NCBI RefSeq assembly: GCF_000620865.1
Contig: NZ_KK211190.1
Coordinates: 2,493,971 to 2,557,970 of the forward strand
From: Exiguobacterium sibiricum 7-3
GTDB lineage: Bacteria > Bacillota > Bacilli > Exiguobacteriales > Exiguobacteriaceae
Direction: 5' to 3'
Length of the DNA: 64,000 nucleotides
The notes under the pieces are model-generated. The model was not told where the DNA came from. It saw only the letters and a program-made list of their open reading frames with translations, and did no database searches. Shown in pieces: positions 41,571-48,823 of the stretch; position 1 is the first letter of the stretch; each line of letters begins with the position of its first letter. Position numbers and translations under genes: made by a program.

Positions 41571-42772
41571 TTTTTCACGCCTTCCTGACGATGGACACTG
41601 GCATGTGTCGCAATCGCAAGACCGTGCAATTTAATGAATCCTTTCGCTGCTTCGTGATCAAAGGCATCTTCTTTTGTATAGGTCGCGAGTTTTTCGTCGT
41701 AGAGCGAAACGGCTGACTGACGTCCTGTGACGGTTGCGTTTCCTTTATAGAGTTTGACACGGACTTCGCCGGTCACGTCCTGTTGCGTCGCCGTCAAGAA
41801 GGCTTTGAGTCCTTTTGTCAGCGGAGCATGGAACAATCCGTTATAAATCGTTTCTGCATATTGTTTGCTGAGAATCGGTTTAAAGTGGGCAACATCTTTT
41901 GTCAATGTGATGGTCTCAAGGGCTGCATGTGCTTTGAGTAAGACCGTTGCACCCGGGCACTCATAGACTTCACGTGACTTGATCCCGACCAAACGGTTCT
42001 CGACATGGTCAATCCGTCCGACGCCGTGTGCACCGGCGATAATATTCAGTTCGGTAATCAATTTTGCCAGTGGATACGCTGTCCCATTGATGGAAACCGG
42101 GACACCTGCTTCAAAACCGATAATGACTTCTTCCGCCTGATCCGGTGCGTCTTCCGGTGCGACCGTCAGGGCATATGCATCTTGCGGCGGCTCTGTCCAT
42201 GGATTTTCAAGAACGCCACATTCATTACTGCGTCCCCATAAGTTCATGTCGATTGAATACGGGCTGTCGAGATTGATCGGAATCGGCACATCATTTTCTT
42301 TTGCATAGGCGATTTCTTCTTCACGTGACCATTTCCATTCCCGAACCGGCGCGATGACTTCGAGTGAGGGATCAAGCGCAGCAACCGAAACTTCGAACCG
42401 GACTTGGTCGTTTCCTTTTCCGGTACAGCCGTGGGCGACTGCTGTGGCACCGTGGGCATGCGCCACTTCGACCAGTTTTTCAGCAATCAACGGACGAGAT
42501 AAAGCGGAAATCAGAGGATAGGCGCCTTCATAATGCGCACCATACTGAAGGGCTGGCAAAACAAAGTCATTCGCGAATTCGTCTTTGACATCAAGAACAA
42601 TCGATTCGATCGCACCGACGAGTAACGCTTTTTCTTTGATGACCGACAAATCTTTTCCTTCGCCGACATCCATACACAATGCGACGACGTCATAATCCTT
42701 GCTCAACCATTTGATGGCGACTGAAGTATCCAGTCCACCCGAATACGCTAAAATCAATTTTTGTTTTGTCAT
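41567..42772 (-). CDS. argG: Argininosuccinate synthase
   Basis: A 401-residue ligase with the N-type ATP-pyrophosphatase P-loop '[16 protein letters not shown]' and '[13 protein letters not shown]'. It joins citrulline and aspartate. First gene of argGH. RBS AAGGAGG. A candidate ARG box lies in the promoter region. Confidence 0.95.
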   Translation of the reverse strand: MTKQKLILAYSGGLDTSVAIKWLSKDYDVVALCMDVGEGKDLSVIKEKALLVGAIESIVLDVKDEFANDFVLPALQYGAHYEGAYPLISALSRPLIAEKLVEVAHAHGATAVAHGCTGKGNDQVRFEVSVAALDPSLEVIAPVREWKWSREEEIAYAKENDVPIPINLDSPYSIDMNLWGRSNECGVLENPWTEPPQDAYALTVAPEDAPDQAEEVIIGFEAGVPVSINGTAYPLAKLITELNIIAGAHGVGRIDHVENRLVGIKSREVYECPGATVLLKAHAALETITLTKDVAHFKPILSKQYAETIYNGLFHAPLTKGLKAFLTATQQDVTGEVRVKLYKGNATVTGRQSAVSLYDEKLATYTKEDAFDHEAAKGFIKLHGLAIATHASVHRQEGVKK

Positions 42773-42806
42773 TCTTATTTCCTCCTTGAATTCGGCTGTA
42801 TCTATC

Positions 42807-42820
42807 TGTATAAAAATTCA
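42807..42820 (-). promoter_or_regulatory. Candidate ARG box upstream of argG
   Basis: TGAATTTTTATACA on the minus strand matches the ArgR/AhrC half-site palindrome TGAATWWWWATTCA with one change. A second TGAAT-type sequence lies immediately next to it (42824-42840), as in tandem ARG boxes. Confidence 0.55.
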
Positions 42821-42849
42821 CTATGAATTATATATATACATAGACTTTC

Positions 42850-42879
42850 AAAAAAAGAAACCCTTTTTTCAGGATTTCT
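42850..42879 (-). terminator. Terminator of the alaX-GNAT operon
   Basis: The stem GAAATCC / GGGTTTC (one wobble) is followed by seven T on the minus strand. Confidence 0.7.
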
Positions 42880-42892
42880 CAAAAAATCAGCG

Positions 42893-43321
42893 TTAAATTT
42901 TTTTCTCCATCGTCCGGTGCGGGATGCCGGCATCGTCAAATTCATCGGAAACAATCGCATAACCTAGCCCTTGATAAAACGGAATTGCCTGGACCTGGGC
43001 ACCGAGTGTCAAAATCGTCCGATCTTCACGGCGGGCAATCCGTTCCATCGCCTGCATCAGTTCGCCGCCATACCCTTTTCCTCTTGTCGCAGCAAGTGTC
43101 GCGACACGTTCGACCTTCATCCGTTGCTCGTCATACGGGCGGGTCCGCCCCGTCGCTACCGGACGGTTCATCTCATCGAGGACAAGCAAATGAATCGCTG
43201 TTTCATCGTGTGTATCATATTCCAAATGGCGCGGAACCCCTTGTTCCTCGACAAAAACACGTTCCCGGATCATTCGGACCGCTTGCTGCTGTTCTGCTGT
43301 TTTCACTTGAATCACTGTCAT
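42893..43321 (-). CDS. GNAT-family N-acetyltransferase
   Basis: A 142-residue GNAT with the acetyl-CoA loop 'AATRGKGYGGELMQ' and motif B 'YQGLGYAIVSDEF'. It resembles the ElaA/YjcF-like group ('IRERVFVEEQGVP'). Substrate unknown. Its ATG overlaps the stop of the AlaX-like gene (ATGA), so the two are translationally coupled. Confidence 0.9.
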   Translation of the reverse strand: MTVIQVKTAEQQQAVRMIRERVFVEEQGVPRHLEYDTHDETAIHLLVLDEMNRPVATGRTRPYDEQRMKVERVATLAATRGKGYGGELMQAMERIARREDRTILTLGAQVQAIPFYQGLGYAIVSDEFDDAGIPHRTMEKKI

Positions 43322-44469
43322 GTATGTAATTCCTCCTTTAATGCTTCTACATAAGCTTGTGCCTCTTCATACGTCTGGAACAATGCCTGGGCATTGTTTT
43401 CACTTCCACCGCCACGTCCATTAAACTGCTTTAGATGTGTTTTGGCAAATTGTCCGAGATGAATCGAGCCGGCACTGCACATGAATAATTTTTTAGCTGT
43501 CTCGTTCCAGACGAATCCTGTCCGTCCTGCTTCGGCTAGAGCTTTCAGCAGTTTTTCTGAAAAGCGGATGTCCTCTTGACCATGTCGTACGGTGAGAACC
43601 GGTTCGTCTGTCGCCAGGATTTGTTTCAAGACCGTTTTGACATGCATATCTTCAGTCTGTCCGATCTGACGGTTCAGACGCACTTGCTCCTGCTTCAGTT
43701 CCTCCACGACGAGATGGACCTGGTCTTTTTTAGCAGATAATGCACGTGCAGTCTCTGCTAAGACACGCCGTTCGGTCGTCAGTAATCGAAATGCCCGGTC
43801 TTTCGCCACATACGCCAAGCGGATATTTCCCCGAACCTTTTCCAGTCCTGTGAATAAAATCAGTTCCAATTCCGATGTCGAGGCCAGATGTGTCCCTCCG
43901 CAGGCACTATAATCGAGTTCACCGATTTGAACGACTCGGATTTTCCCTGTTACCTGTGGTGTTTTTCTTAAGGGTAACTGGAGTGCCGCTTCTTCTGTAT
44001 ACTCTGTCGCCGTGATTGGCAGTTTGGCTTGAATCACCGTCCGCAACCGTTCCTCCAGACGCCCTTGAAGAGTGTCGTCCCATGCATCAAGATTGAGATC
44101 CAGGGTCGATTCTTCCGTACCGGTCCGAAAACTGATTGTCTTGATTTGGAACTCGTCTTGAAGAATCGCGGAAATGACGTGTTGCGCCGTATGTTGCGCC
44201 GCGTGATCGGTTCGAATGACATCATCGACTTCACCCTGCACTTCGGTTTTAAGAAGCGGACTTTCGAGGCGATGCCAGACGTGTCCATCTTCAAGCTGAA
44301 CATCTAGGACGGGAATACCGTTTAGCGTGCCCCGATCAGCAGGCTGTCCCCCACTCTCCGGATAAAAGTAACTTTGTTGTAGCGTCACCCAGTATCCTTG
44401 TTCGTCCTTCGTACCCGTCACGATTGATTCGAAGGTCCGGACGTCCGGATAAATTTGCTCAGAACGCAT
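43318..44469 (-). CDS. Alanyl-tRNA editing protein (AlaX-like) with DHHA1 domain
   Basis: A 383-residue free-standing editing protein. The N-terminal AlaX part has 'YFYPESGGQPADRG' and zinc-site motifs 'HAAQHTAQH' (H-x3-H) and 'CGGTHLAS' (C-x3-H). The C-terminal DHHA1 domain has 'FNGRGGGSENNAQALF'. Such proteins hydrolyse mischarged Ser- or Gly-tRNA-Ala. The likely start is the ATG at 44469, 7 nt after GGTGG; the frame opens further upstream but without support. Confidence 0.9.
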   Translation of the reverse strand: MRSEQIYPDVRTFESIVTGTKDEQGYWVTLQQSYFYPESGGQPADRGTLNGIPVLDVQLEDGHVWHRLESPLLKTEVQGEVDDVIRTDHAAQHTAQHVISAILQDEFQIKTISFRTGTEESTLDLNLDAWDDTLQGRLEERLRTVIQAKLPITATEYTEEAALQLPLRKTPQVTGKIRVVQIGELDYSACGGTHLASTSELELILFTGLEKVRGNIRLAYVAKDRAFRLLTTERRVLAETARALSAKKDQVHLVVEELKQEQVRLNRQIGQTEDMHVKTVLKQILATDEPVLTVRHGQEDIRFSEKLLKALAEAGRTGFVWNETAKKLFMCSAGSIHLGQFAKTHLKQFNGRGGGSENNAQALFQTYEEAQAYVEALKEELHT

Positions 44470-44530
44470 CTTCATTCCACCTTTTTGTACTGAATTTGCT
44501 TCTATTATGACACAAATCACTTACAATCGT

Positions 44531-44559
44531 TTGTCGACATCTTCATTTCCTAGTACACT
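44531..44559 (+). promoter_or_regulatory. Candidate promoter of nagR
   Basis: -35 TTGTCG (44531-44536) and -10 TACACT (44554-44559), spacer 17 bp. The small inverted repeat CTAG-TACA-CTAG spans the -10. It places the transcript start well inside the longest open frame, supporting the GTG at 44597 as start. Confidence 0.5.
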
Positions 44560-44596
44560 AGATGAAAGACTATCGACCGCGAAGGGACGAAATGCC

Positions 44597-45331
44597 GTGA
44601 TTCAGCACATCAATAAAAATTCACCACTTCCAATCTACTACCAAATTGAAGCTGCCCTAAAACAACAAATCGAGGATGGTCTGTTACAACCCGGCGATTT
44701 AATTCCCTCGGAACGCGAATTCGCCGAGGCCCATCAAATCAGCCGGATGACTGTCCGCCAAGCCATCTCGAACCTCGTCAACGCCGGTTATCTGATTCGT
44801 CAAAAAGGACGCGGCACATTCGTTGCCAATAAAAAAATCGTCATGCAACTGTCTGGTTTGACCAGTTTTTCTGAAGAGATGGAACATCTTGGATTGGAAC
44901 CGGCAAGTGAATTGTTGTCCTACCAAACGATTGCTGCTGAAATGACGATTGCGAATAAACTCGGTATCCGGGAAGGTGCCAAAATTTATGAATTAAAACG
45001 TTTACGCATCGCAAACGAACAACCGCTTGCGCTCGAAACCGTCTATATCCCTGAACAGTTGTTACCCGGTTTGAACCAGGACGTTGCCATCACGTCACTT
45101 TATGCCTTTGCAGAGGCCAGTGGACTGAATCTTGGTCGTGCCAGTCAAACTTTCGAATCACGTCTCGCGACAAAAGAAGAAGCGCAACATCTCGGTCTGT
45201 CGGTCAGTTCACCTGTTTTGTCCGTCGAGCAACTGACTTTCCTTGCCACCGATCAACCGTTTGAATATGTCATCTCCGCTTATCGTGGCGATCGGTACAC
45301 ATTCACAGTCGAAATGGAACGGCAACGCTGA
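44597..45331 (+). CDS. nagR: GntR/HutC-family GlcNAc regulator
   Basis: A 244-residue regulator matching Bacillus NagR (YvoA, 243 residues) from 'INKNSPLPIYYQIEAALKQQIEDG' onward. It has an N-terminal GntR winged helix (about 5-72, 'ISRMTVRQAISNLVNAGYLIRQKGRGTFV') and a C-terminal UTRA effector domain (about 90-240). The family represses GlcNAc uptake and catabolism and is released by GlcN-6-P or GlcNAc-6-P. Start GTG 44597. It is 3 kb from nagA and not in its operon; shared promoter elements at nagE and nagA are the probable operators. Confidence 0.85.
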   Translation: MIQHINKNSPLPIYYQIEAALKQQIEDGLLQPGDLIPSEREFAEAHQISRMTVRQAISNLVNAGYLIRQKGRGTFVANKKIVMQLSGLTSFSEEMEHLGLEPASELLSYQTIAAEMTIANKLGIREGAKIYELKRLRIANEQPLALETVYIPEQLLPGLNQDVAITSLYAFAEASGLNLGRASQTFESRLATKEEAQHLGLSVSSPVLSVEQLTFLATDQPFEYVISAYRGDRYTFTVEMERQR

Positions 45332-45335
45332 GTCT

Positions 45336-45374
45336 GATTCGAAAACAGGAGAGAGCCCTCTCCTGTTTTCGAAT
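45336..45374 (+). terminator. First hairpin after nagR
   Basis: A perfect 18-bp stem GATTCGAAAACAGGAGAG / CTCTCCTGTTTTCGAATC lies 4 nt after the stop; no long T-run. Confidence 0.6.
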
Positions 45375-45375
45375 C

Positions 45376-45433
45376 AAAAAGCACATGTTTCGAGATACTT
45401 TTCAAGAAAGTATCTGAAACATGTGCTTTTTTT
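45376..45433. terminator. Second, bidirectional terminator between nagR and the LCP gene
   Basis: A long stem AAAAAGCACATGTTTC.AGATACTTT / AAAGTATCT.GAAACATGTGCTTTTT, with one bulge, has A/T runs on both sides. Confidence 0.85.
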
Positions 45434-45454
45434 AGGATCATCCGTCTTAAACGG

Positions 45455-46552
45455 TTATTGAACCGGCTGCTCGACTGTCGTCGAATCCGTTTCCGACGGT
45501 GTGCTTGTCTCTTCTTTCATTGGTGATACTTCTTGTCCTTGCATCGCCTTTGTCAGATTGGCTTTGACACGATCAAGTTGATTCGGATCAAGATGGTATT
45601 CCCATTTCCCGCTGATTCCGATGTATCCTTCACCTGCGAGCTGGTATTCCGTCGTATTACGTAAAGCTGTCGTAAAATCAGCTAAACGGAGATAATCGTT
45701 TGGACCTAAATTCGTCTCGACATTGTCGCCTACAGCGTCTAAGATGTCGCGATACGCACCGAGCGAACGGAAACTTGCCGCTTCTTTCGCAACAGCTTGA
45801 ATGACTTGCATCTGCTTTTGTCCCCGGCCAATATCTCCGAGTGGATCATCATGGCGATTTCGGACGTAGGCGAGTGCCTGTTCCCCAGTCAAATGCTGCA
45901 GACCTTTCGGAACGGTGATCGTTCCTGCTTTACGCGCTGAATCCTGTTCTTTGAACGCATAACGCACATCGATATCAACTCCATCAAGGGCATCGATCAA
46001 CTGAACGAATCCTTGGAAGTTAACTTTAACGACATGGTTGATTTCAATGCCAAGCAGATTTTCAGTCGTCTCACGTGCCAGTTTAATGCCGTTGTATGAA
46101 CTCGATTTGTCCATCGAACCAAAATAATGCGCATGGGTGATTTTATCCTGCTCGACACCCGTTTTTCCGTACGGCACATCATATTTAGAGTAATCAATAT
46201 TGACGAGTGAATCCCGTGGAATACTAGTCAGTACCAATTGCTCGGTCTTCTTATTCAAGACACCGACAATCATGACATCCGATCGTGCCGGTTCCTTGCG
46301 TTCTTTACTAGCTTTCGTCTCATCCGTTCCTAGAATCAAAAAAGATTCGGACGGAACATCATCATATTTCGAACTGACTTTCGAACCCGGAATGTTGATT
46401 TGTGTTCTCGCCAGAGTTTCCTGCGTCTTTATGAAAACCGCTCCCGCATAACCGGAACCGATAACGGTCAAAAGTAATAACAAGGCAGCGATCACTTTGA
46501 TGAACATCTTGCCAGCACTCGGTTGCCTCTTTCTTGCTGATCTCGTCTGCAT
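45455..46552 (-). CDS. LytR-CpsA-Psr (LCP) family cell-wall polymer transferase
   Basis: A 365-residue membrane-anchored protein: basic cytoplasmic N-terminus, one helix (about 17-38) and an extracellular LCP domain (about 75-310) with 'SFLILGTDE', 'LTSIPRDSLVNI' and 'LTGEQALAYVRNRHDDPLGDIGRGQKQMQVI', the conserved Arg/Asp residues that bind lipid pyrophosphate. It ends in a Ser/Thr/Glu-rich tail. LCP proteins attach teichoic acid or capsule polymers to peptidoglycan. ATG 46552 after GAGGG. Confidence 0.9.
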   Translation of the reverse strand: MQTRSARKRQPSAGKMFIKVIAALLLLLTVIGSGYAGAVFIKTQETLARTQINIPGSKVSSKYDDVPSESFLILGTDETKASKERKEPARSDVMIVGVLNKKTEQLVLTSIPRDSLVNIDYSKYDVPYGKTGVEQDKITHAHYFGSMDKSSSYNGIKLARETTENLLGIEINHVVKVNFQGFVQLIDALDGVDIDVRYAFKEQDSARKAGTITVPKGLQHLTGEQALAYVRNRHDDPLGDIGRGQKQMQVIQAVAKEAASFRSLGAYRDILDAVGDNVETNLGPNDYLRLADFTTALRNTTEYQLAGEGYIGISGKWEYHLDPNQLDRVKANLTKAMQGQEVSPMKEETSTPSETDSTTVEQPVQ

Positions 46553-46603
46553 CTGTAAGCCCTCATTTTCATGTAAATTTTCTGTAAAGTTCACTATTCT
46601 CCA

Positions 46604-46631
46604 TTATCCCGACTTTTATTAAAATGTCAAT
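46604..46631 (-). promoter_or_regulatory. SigA-type promoter of the LCP gene
   Basis: Minus strand perfect -35 TTGACA (46626-46631) and -10 GATAAT (46604-46609), 16-bp spacer. Confidence 0.65.
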
Positions 46632-46699
46632 TTACGATTCGATTAAGAAGATGTGATTTCACTGTTTTTGCGATGAAACAGCTAAACCAAAATTAAATA

Positions 46700-46760
46700 C
46701 AAAACTCGCCTCTTGAGAAGACCGGTCTGAAGCAGTCCGGTCTCATCAAAGACGAGTTGT
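46700..46760 (-). terminator. Terminator of nagAB
   Basis: A long imperfect stem AACTCGTCT..GACCGG / CCGGTCT..AGGCGAGTT lies just after the nagB stop; T-run short. Confidence 0.65.
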
Positions 46761-46764
46761 TGTT

Positions 46765-47523
46765 TCATTTCATGAAGTTGGTATAGGCAGCTCGGCCTGT
46801 ACGTTTTGCTTCGTCCGATAACAAGCTTGCGGCTTCTTCGTCCAGGACAACCATCACATCGGCATGCCGTTGTAAAATCGTTGCCGGGCATGCAGTCGTC
46901 GCCGGACCTTCCATCATATCGCGAATCGCCTCCGCTTTTCGCTCGCTTGAAGCCACTAACAGAATCTTCTTCGCTTCCATGATCGTTCCAATCCCCATTG
47001 TGATGGCTTCTGTCGGCACATCCTCCAACCGGTCAAAAAATCGTTGGTTGGCAATCCGGGTCGACTCGGTCAGTTGGGTGACGTGGGTTTTGGCATCAAA
47101 AGGTGTGCCAGGTTCATTAAACGCGATATGACCATTCGAACCGATGCCGAGCAACTGAATATCGATGCCTAACTTCCGGACAAGCTGTTCATACCGTTCA
47201 CTCTCTTGACTTGGATCAACTGTATTTCCAATCGGTACATACGATTCTTTGAAGTCGACCGCATCAAACAAATGCTCCTGCATGAACGTATGATAACTGT
47301 GCGCATGATCCGGACTGAGTCCGACGTATTCGTCCAAATTGACGGTCGTCACATGCCGGCAATCGACTTGATCCTTGCGCCATTCTTCATATACACCGAG
47401 CGGAGAGCTGCCGGTCGCAAGTCCGATCGTCAATCCTTCCGGGTGTCTTACAATCTCCTGTTTGAGCAGTTGGTAAGAGACATTTGCCAATTCTTCTGCT
47501 TTTTCTACAATCATCCATTTCAT
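46765..47523 (-). CDS. nagB: Glucosamine-6-phosphate deaminase
   Basis: A 252-residue enzyme converting GlcN-6-P to fructose-6-P and ammonia. 'GLATGSSPLGVYEEWRK', 'VNLDEYVGLSPDHAHSYHTFM' and 'LGIGSNGHIAFNEPGTPFDAKTH' are the family's active-site motifs. It follows nagA by 6 nt. Confidence 0.95.
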   Translation of the reverse strand: MKWMIVEKAEELANVSYQLLKQEIVRHPEGLTIGLATGSSPLGVYEEWRKDQVDCRHVTTVNLDEYVGLSPDHAHSYHTFMQEHLFDAVDFKESYVPIGNTVDPSQESERYEQLVRKLGIDIQLLGIGSNGHIAFNEPGTPFDAKTHVTQLTESTRIANQRFFDRLEDVPTEAITMGIGTIMEAKKILLVASSERKAEAIRDMMEGPATTACPATILQRHADVMVVLDEEAASLLSDEAKRTGRAAYTNFMK

Positions 47524-47529
47524 CAGTTG

Positions 47530-48675
47530 TTACCCCTTTCCGTTTGTAAATCGGTGCACTTCCCCGCGGTGAACGGTTTGTTCCACTTTCAAGTCTGCCG
47601 TCAATACTACAAAATCAGAATCCTTGCCCCGCTCGAGTCGTCCTTTATGTGTTAAGCCAAATTCTTCTGCCTGGTTGATTGAAGTCATCTGTACTGCTTG
47701 TTCGAGTGAACAGCCGGTAAAGGTGATGATATTGCGTAATGCCTGATCCATCGTCAGGACACTGCCTGCCAAGTTCCCGCTGGCAAGACGCGCAGCTCCA
47801 TCCTTGACGTGCACCGTCTGTCCGCCGAGTTCATATTCTCCGTCCGACAATCCCTTCGCTCGCATGGCATCAGTGATGACCGTCAAACGGTCTGGTCCTT
47901 TCATCCGGTAAGCAAATTCGACCATCTCTTTCGAACTGTGAATCCCGTCCGGAATGATTTCCGCGTATACCGATCGTTCGAGGAGGCAATATCCGACGGT
48001 GCCGGGTTCCCGGTGATGCAAGGCACGCATTTGATTATAGAGATGTGTCCCGTGGGTGACATTGCCTAAATGATTTTGGTCAAATGTCGCATCGGTATGT
48101 CCGGCAGATGGAATCGCGCCCGTCTCTCGAACAGCCGCTTCAAAATCACGGGCACCCGACCGTTCCGGAGCGTACGTGACCAGTTTGATCTGATTTCCGG
48201 ATGCTTGTTGCCATTTTAAAAATTGATCCACATCCGGTTCGACGATGTATTCCAACGGTTGGGCTCCGGCATAGTCCGGATTGATGAATGGTCCTTCTAG
48301 ATGAATGCCTTCAATCGTCGTCTGCCGGGAATCGATGACATCTCGCGTGACTTTCAATGCCTGCGTAATCTGATCCCAGTCTTGTGTGATCGTCGTCGCA
48401 AAAAAAGACGTGACGCCTTCCGCAAGCATCGCCTTACTCAACCGGTGCATCGCTTCCGCATCCGCATCCATCGTGTCGACATCATATCCACCATGGATAT
48501 GAACATCAATCATTCCTGGAATCAGTCGTTTCCCTTCAAGATTGATGACGACTTCGTCGCGTGGTGTGTAATCTGACATCTTTCCAATTTCTTGGATGGT
48601 CTCTTCAAAGCGGATGAATCCATCTTGAATGACGGTTTGTCCCGTATAAATTTCTGCATGAATCATGCTTGGCAT
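47530..48675 (-). CDS. nagA: N-acetylglucosamine-6-phosphate deacetylase
   Basis: A 381-residue amidohydrolase: 'LIPGMIDVHIHGGYDVDTMD' (H-x-H), 'GIHLEGPFINPDYAGA' (metal-bridging Glu), 'GHTDATFDQN', 'THLYNQMRALHHREPG' and catalytic Asp in 'VITDAMRAKG'. It makes GlcN-6-P for NagB. RBS AAAGGAAG. Its promoter carries the 18-bp element shared with nagE. Confidence 0.95.
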   Translation of the reverse strand: MPSMIHAEIYTGQTVIQDGFIRFEETIQEIGKMSDYTPRDEVVINLEGKRLIPGMIDVHIHGGYDVDTMDADAEAMHRLSKAMLAEGVTSFFATTITQDWDQITQALKVTRDVIDSRQTTIEGIHLEGPFINPDYAGAQPLEYIVEPDVDQFLKWQQASGNQIKLVTYAPERSGARDFEAAVRETGAIPSAGHTDATFDQNHLGNVTHGTHLYNQMRALHHREPGTVGYCLLERSVYAEIIPDGIHSSKEMVEFAYRMKGPDRLTVITDAMRAKGLSDGEYELGGQTVHVKDGAARLASGNLAGSVLTMDQALRNIITFTGCSLEQAVQMTSINQAEEFGLTHKGRLERGKDSDFVVLTADLKVEQTVHRGEVHRFTNGKG

Positions 48676-48728
48676 CTTGTTTCTTCCTTTCTCTTTTTGA
48701 TTCCGACAAGTGATATATCTTCACCATT

Positions 48729-48769
48729 AGTATACCGTTGTTGATTCTAGTTGTATAGACCTTTATACA
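48729..48769 (-). promoter_or_regulatory. nagA promoter with NagR-like operator
   Basis: Minus strand -35 TATACA (48752-48757) and -10 TATACT (48729-48734), 17-bp spacer. The element TGTATAGACCTTTATACA (plus strand 48752-48769) is an inverted repeat TGTATA-N6-TATACA that covers the -35, in the same position as its near copy at nagE. Confidence 0.6.
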
Positions 48770-48783
48770 TTTAATCAACTATG

Positions 48784-48821
48784 AAAAAGAAGATTCCGGA
48801 GTCTAGTCCAGAATCTTCTTT
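48784..48821 (-). terminator. Terminator of mprF
   Basis: The stem AAGAAGATTC / GAATCTTCTT is followed by T residues on the minus strand. Confidence 0.8.
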
Positions 48822-48823
48822 AT

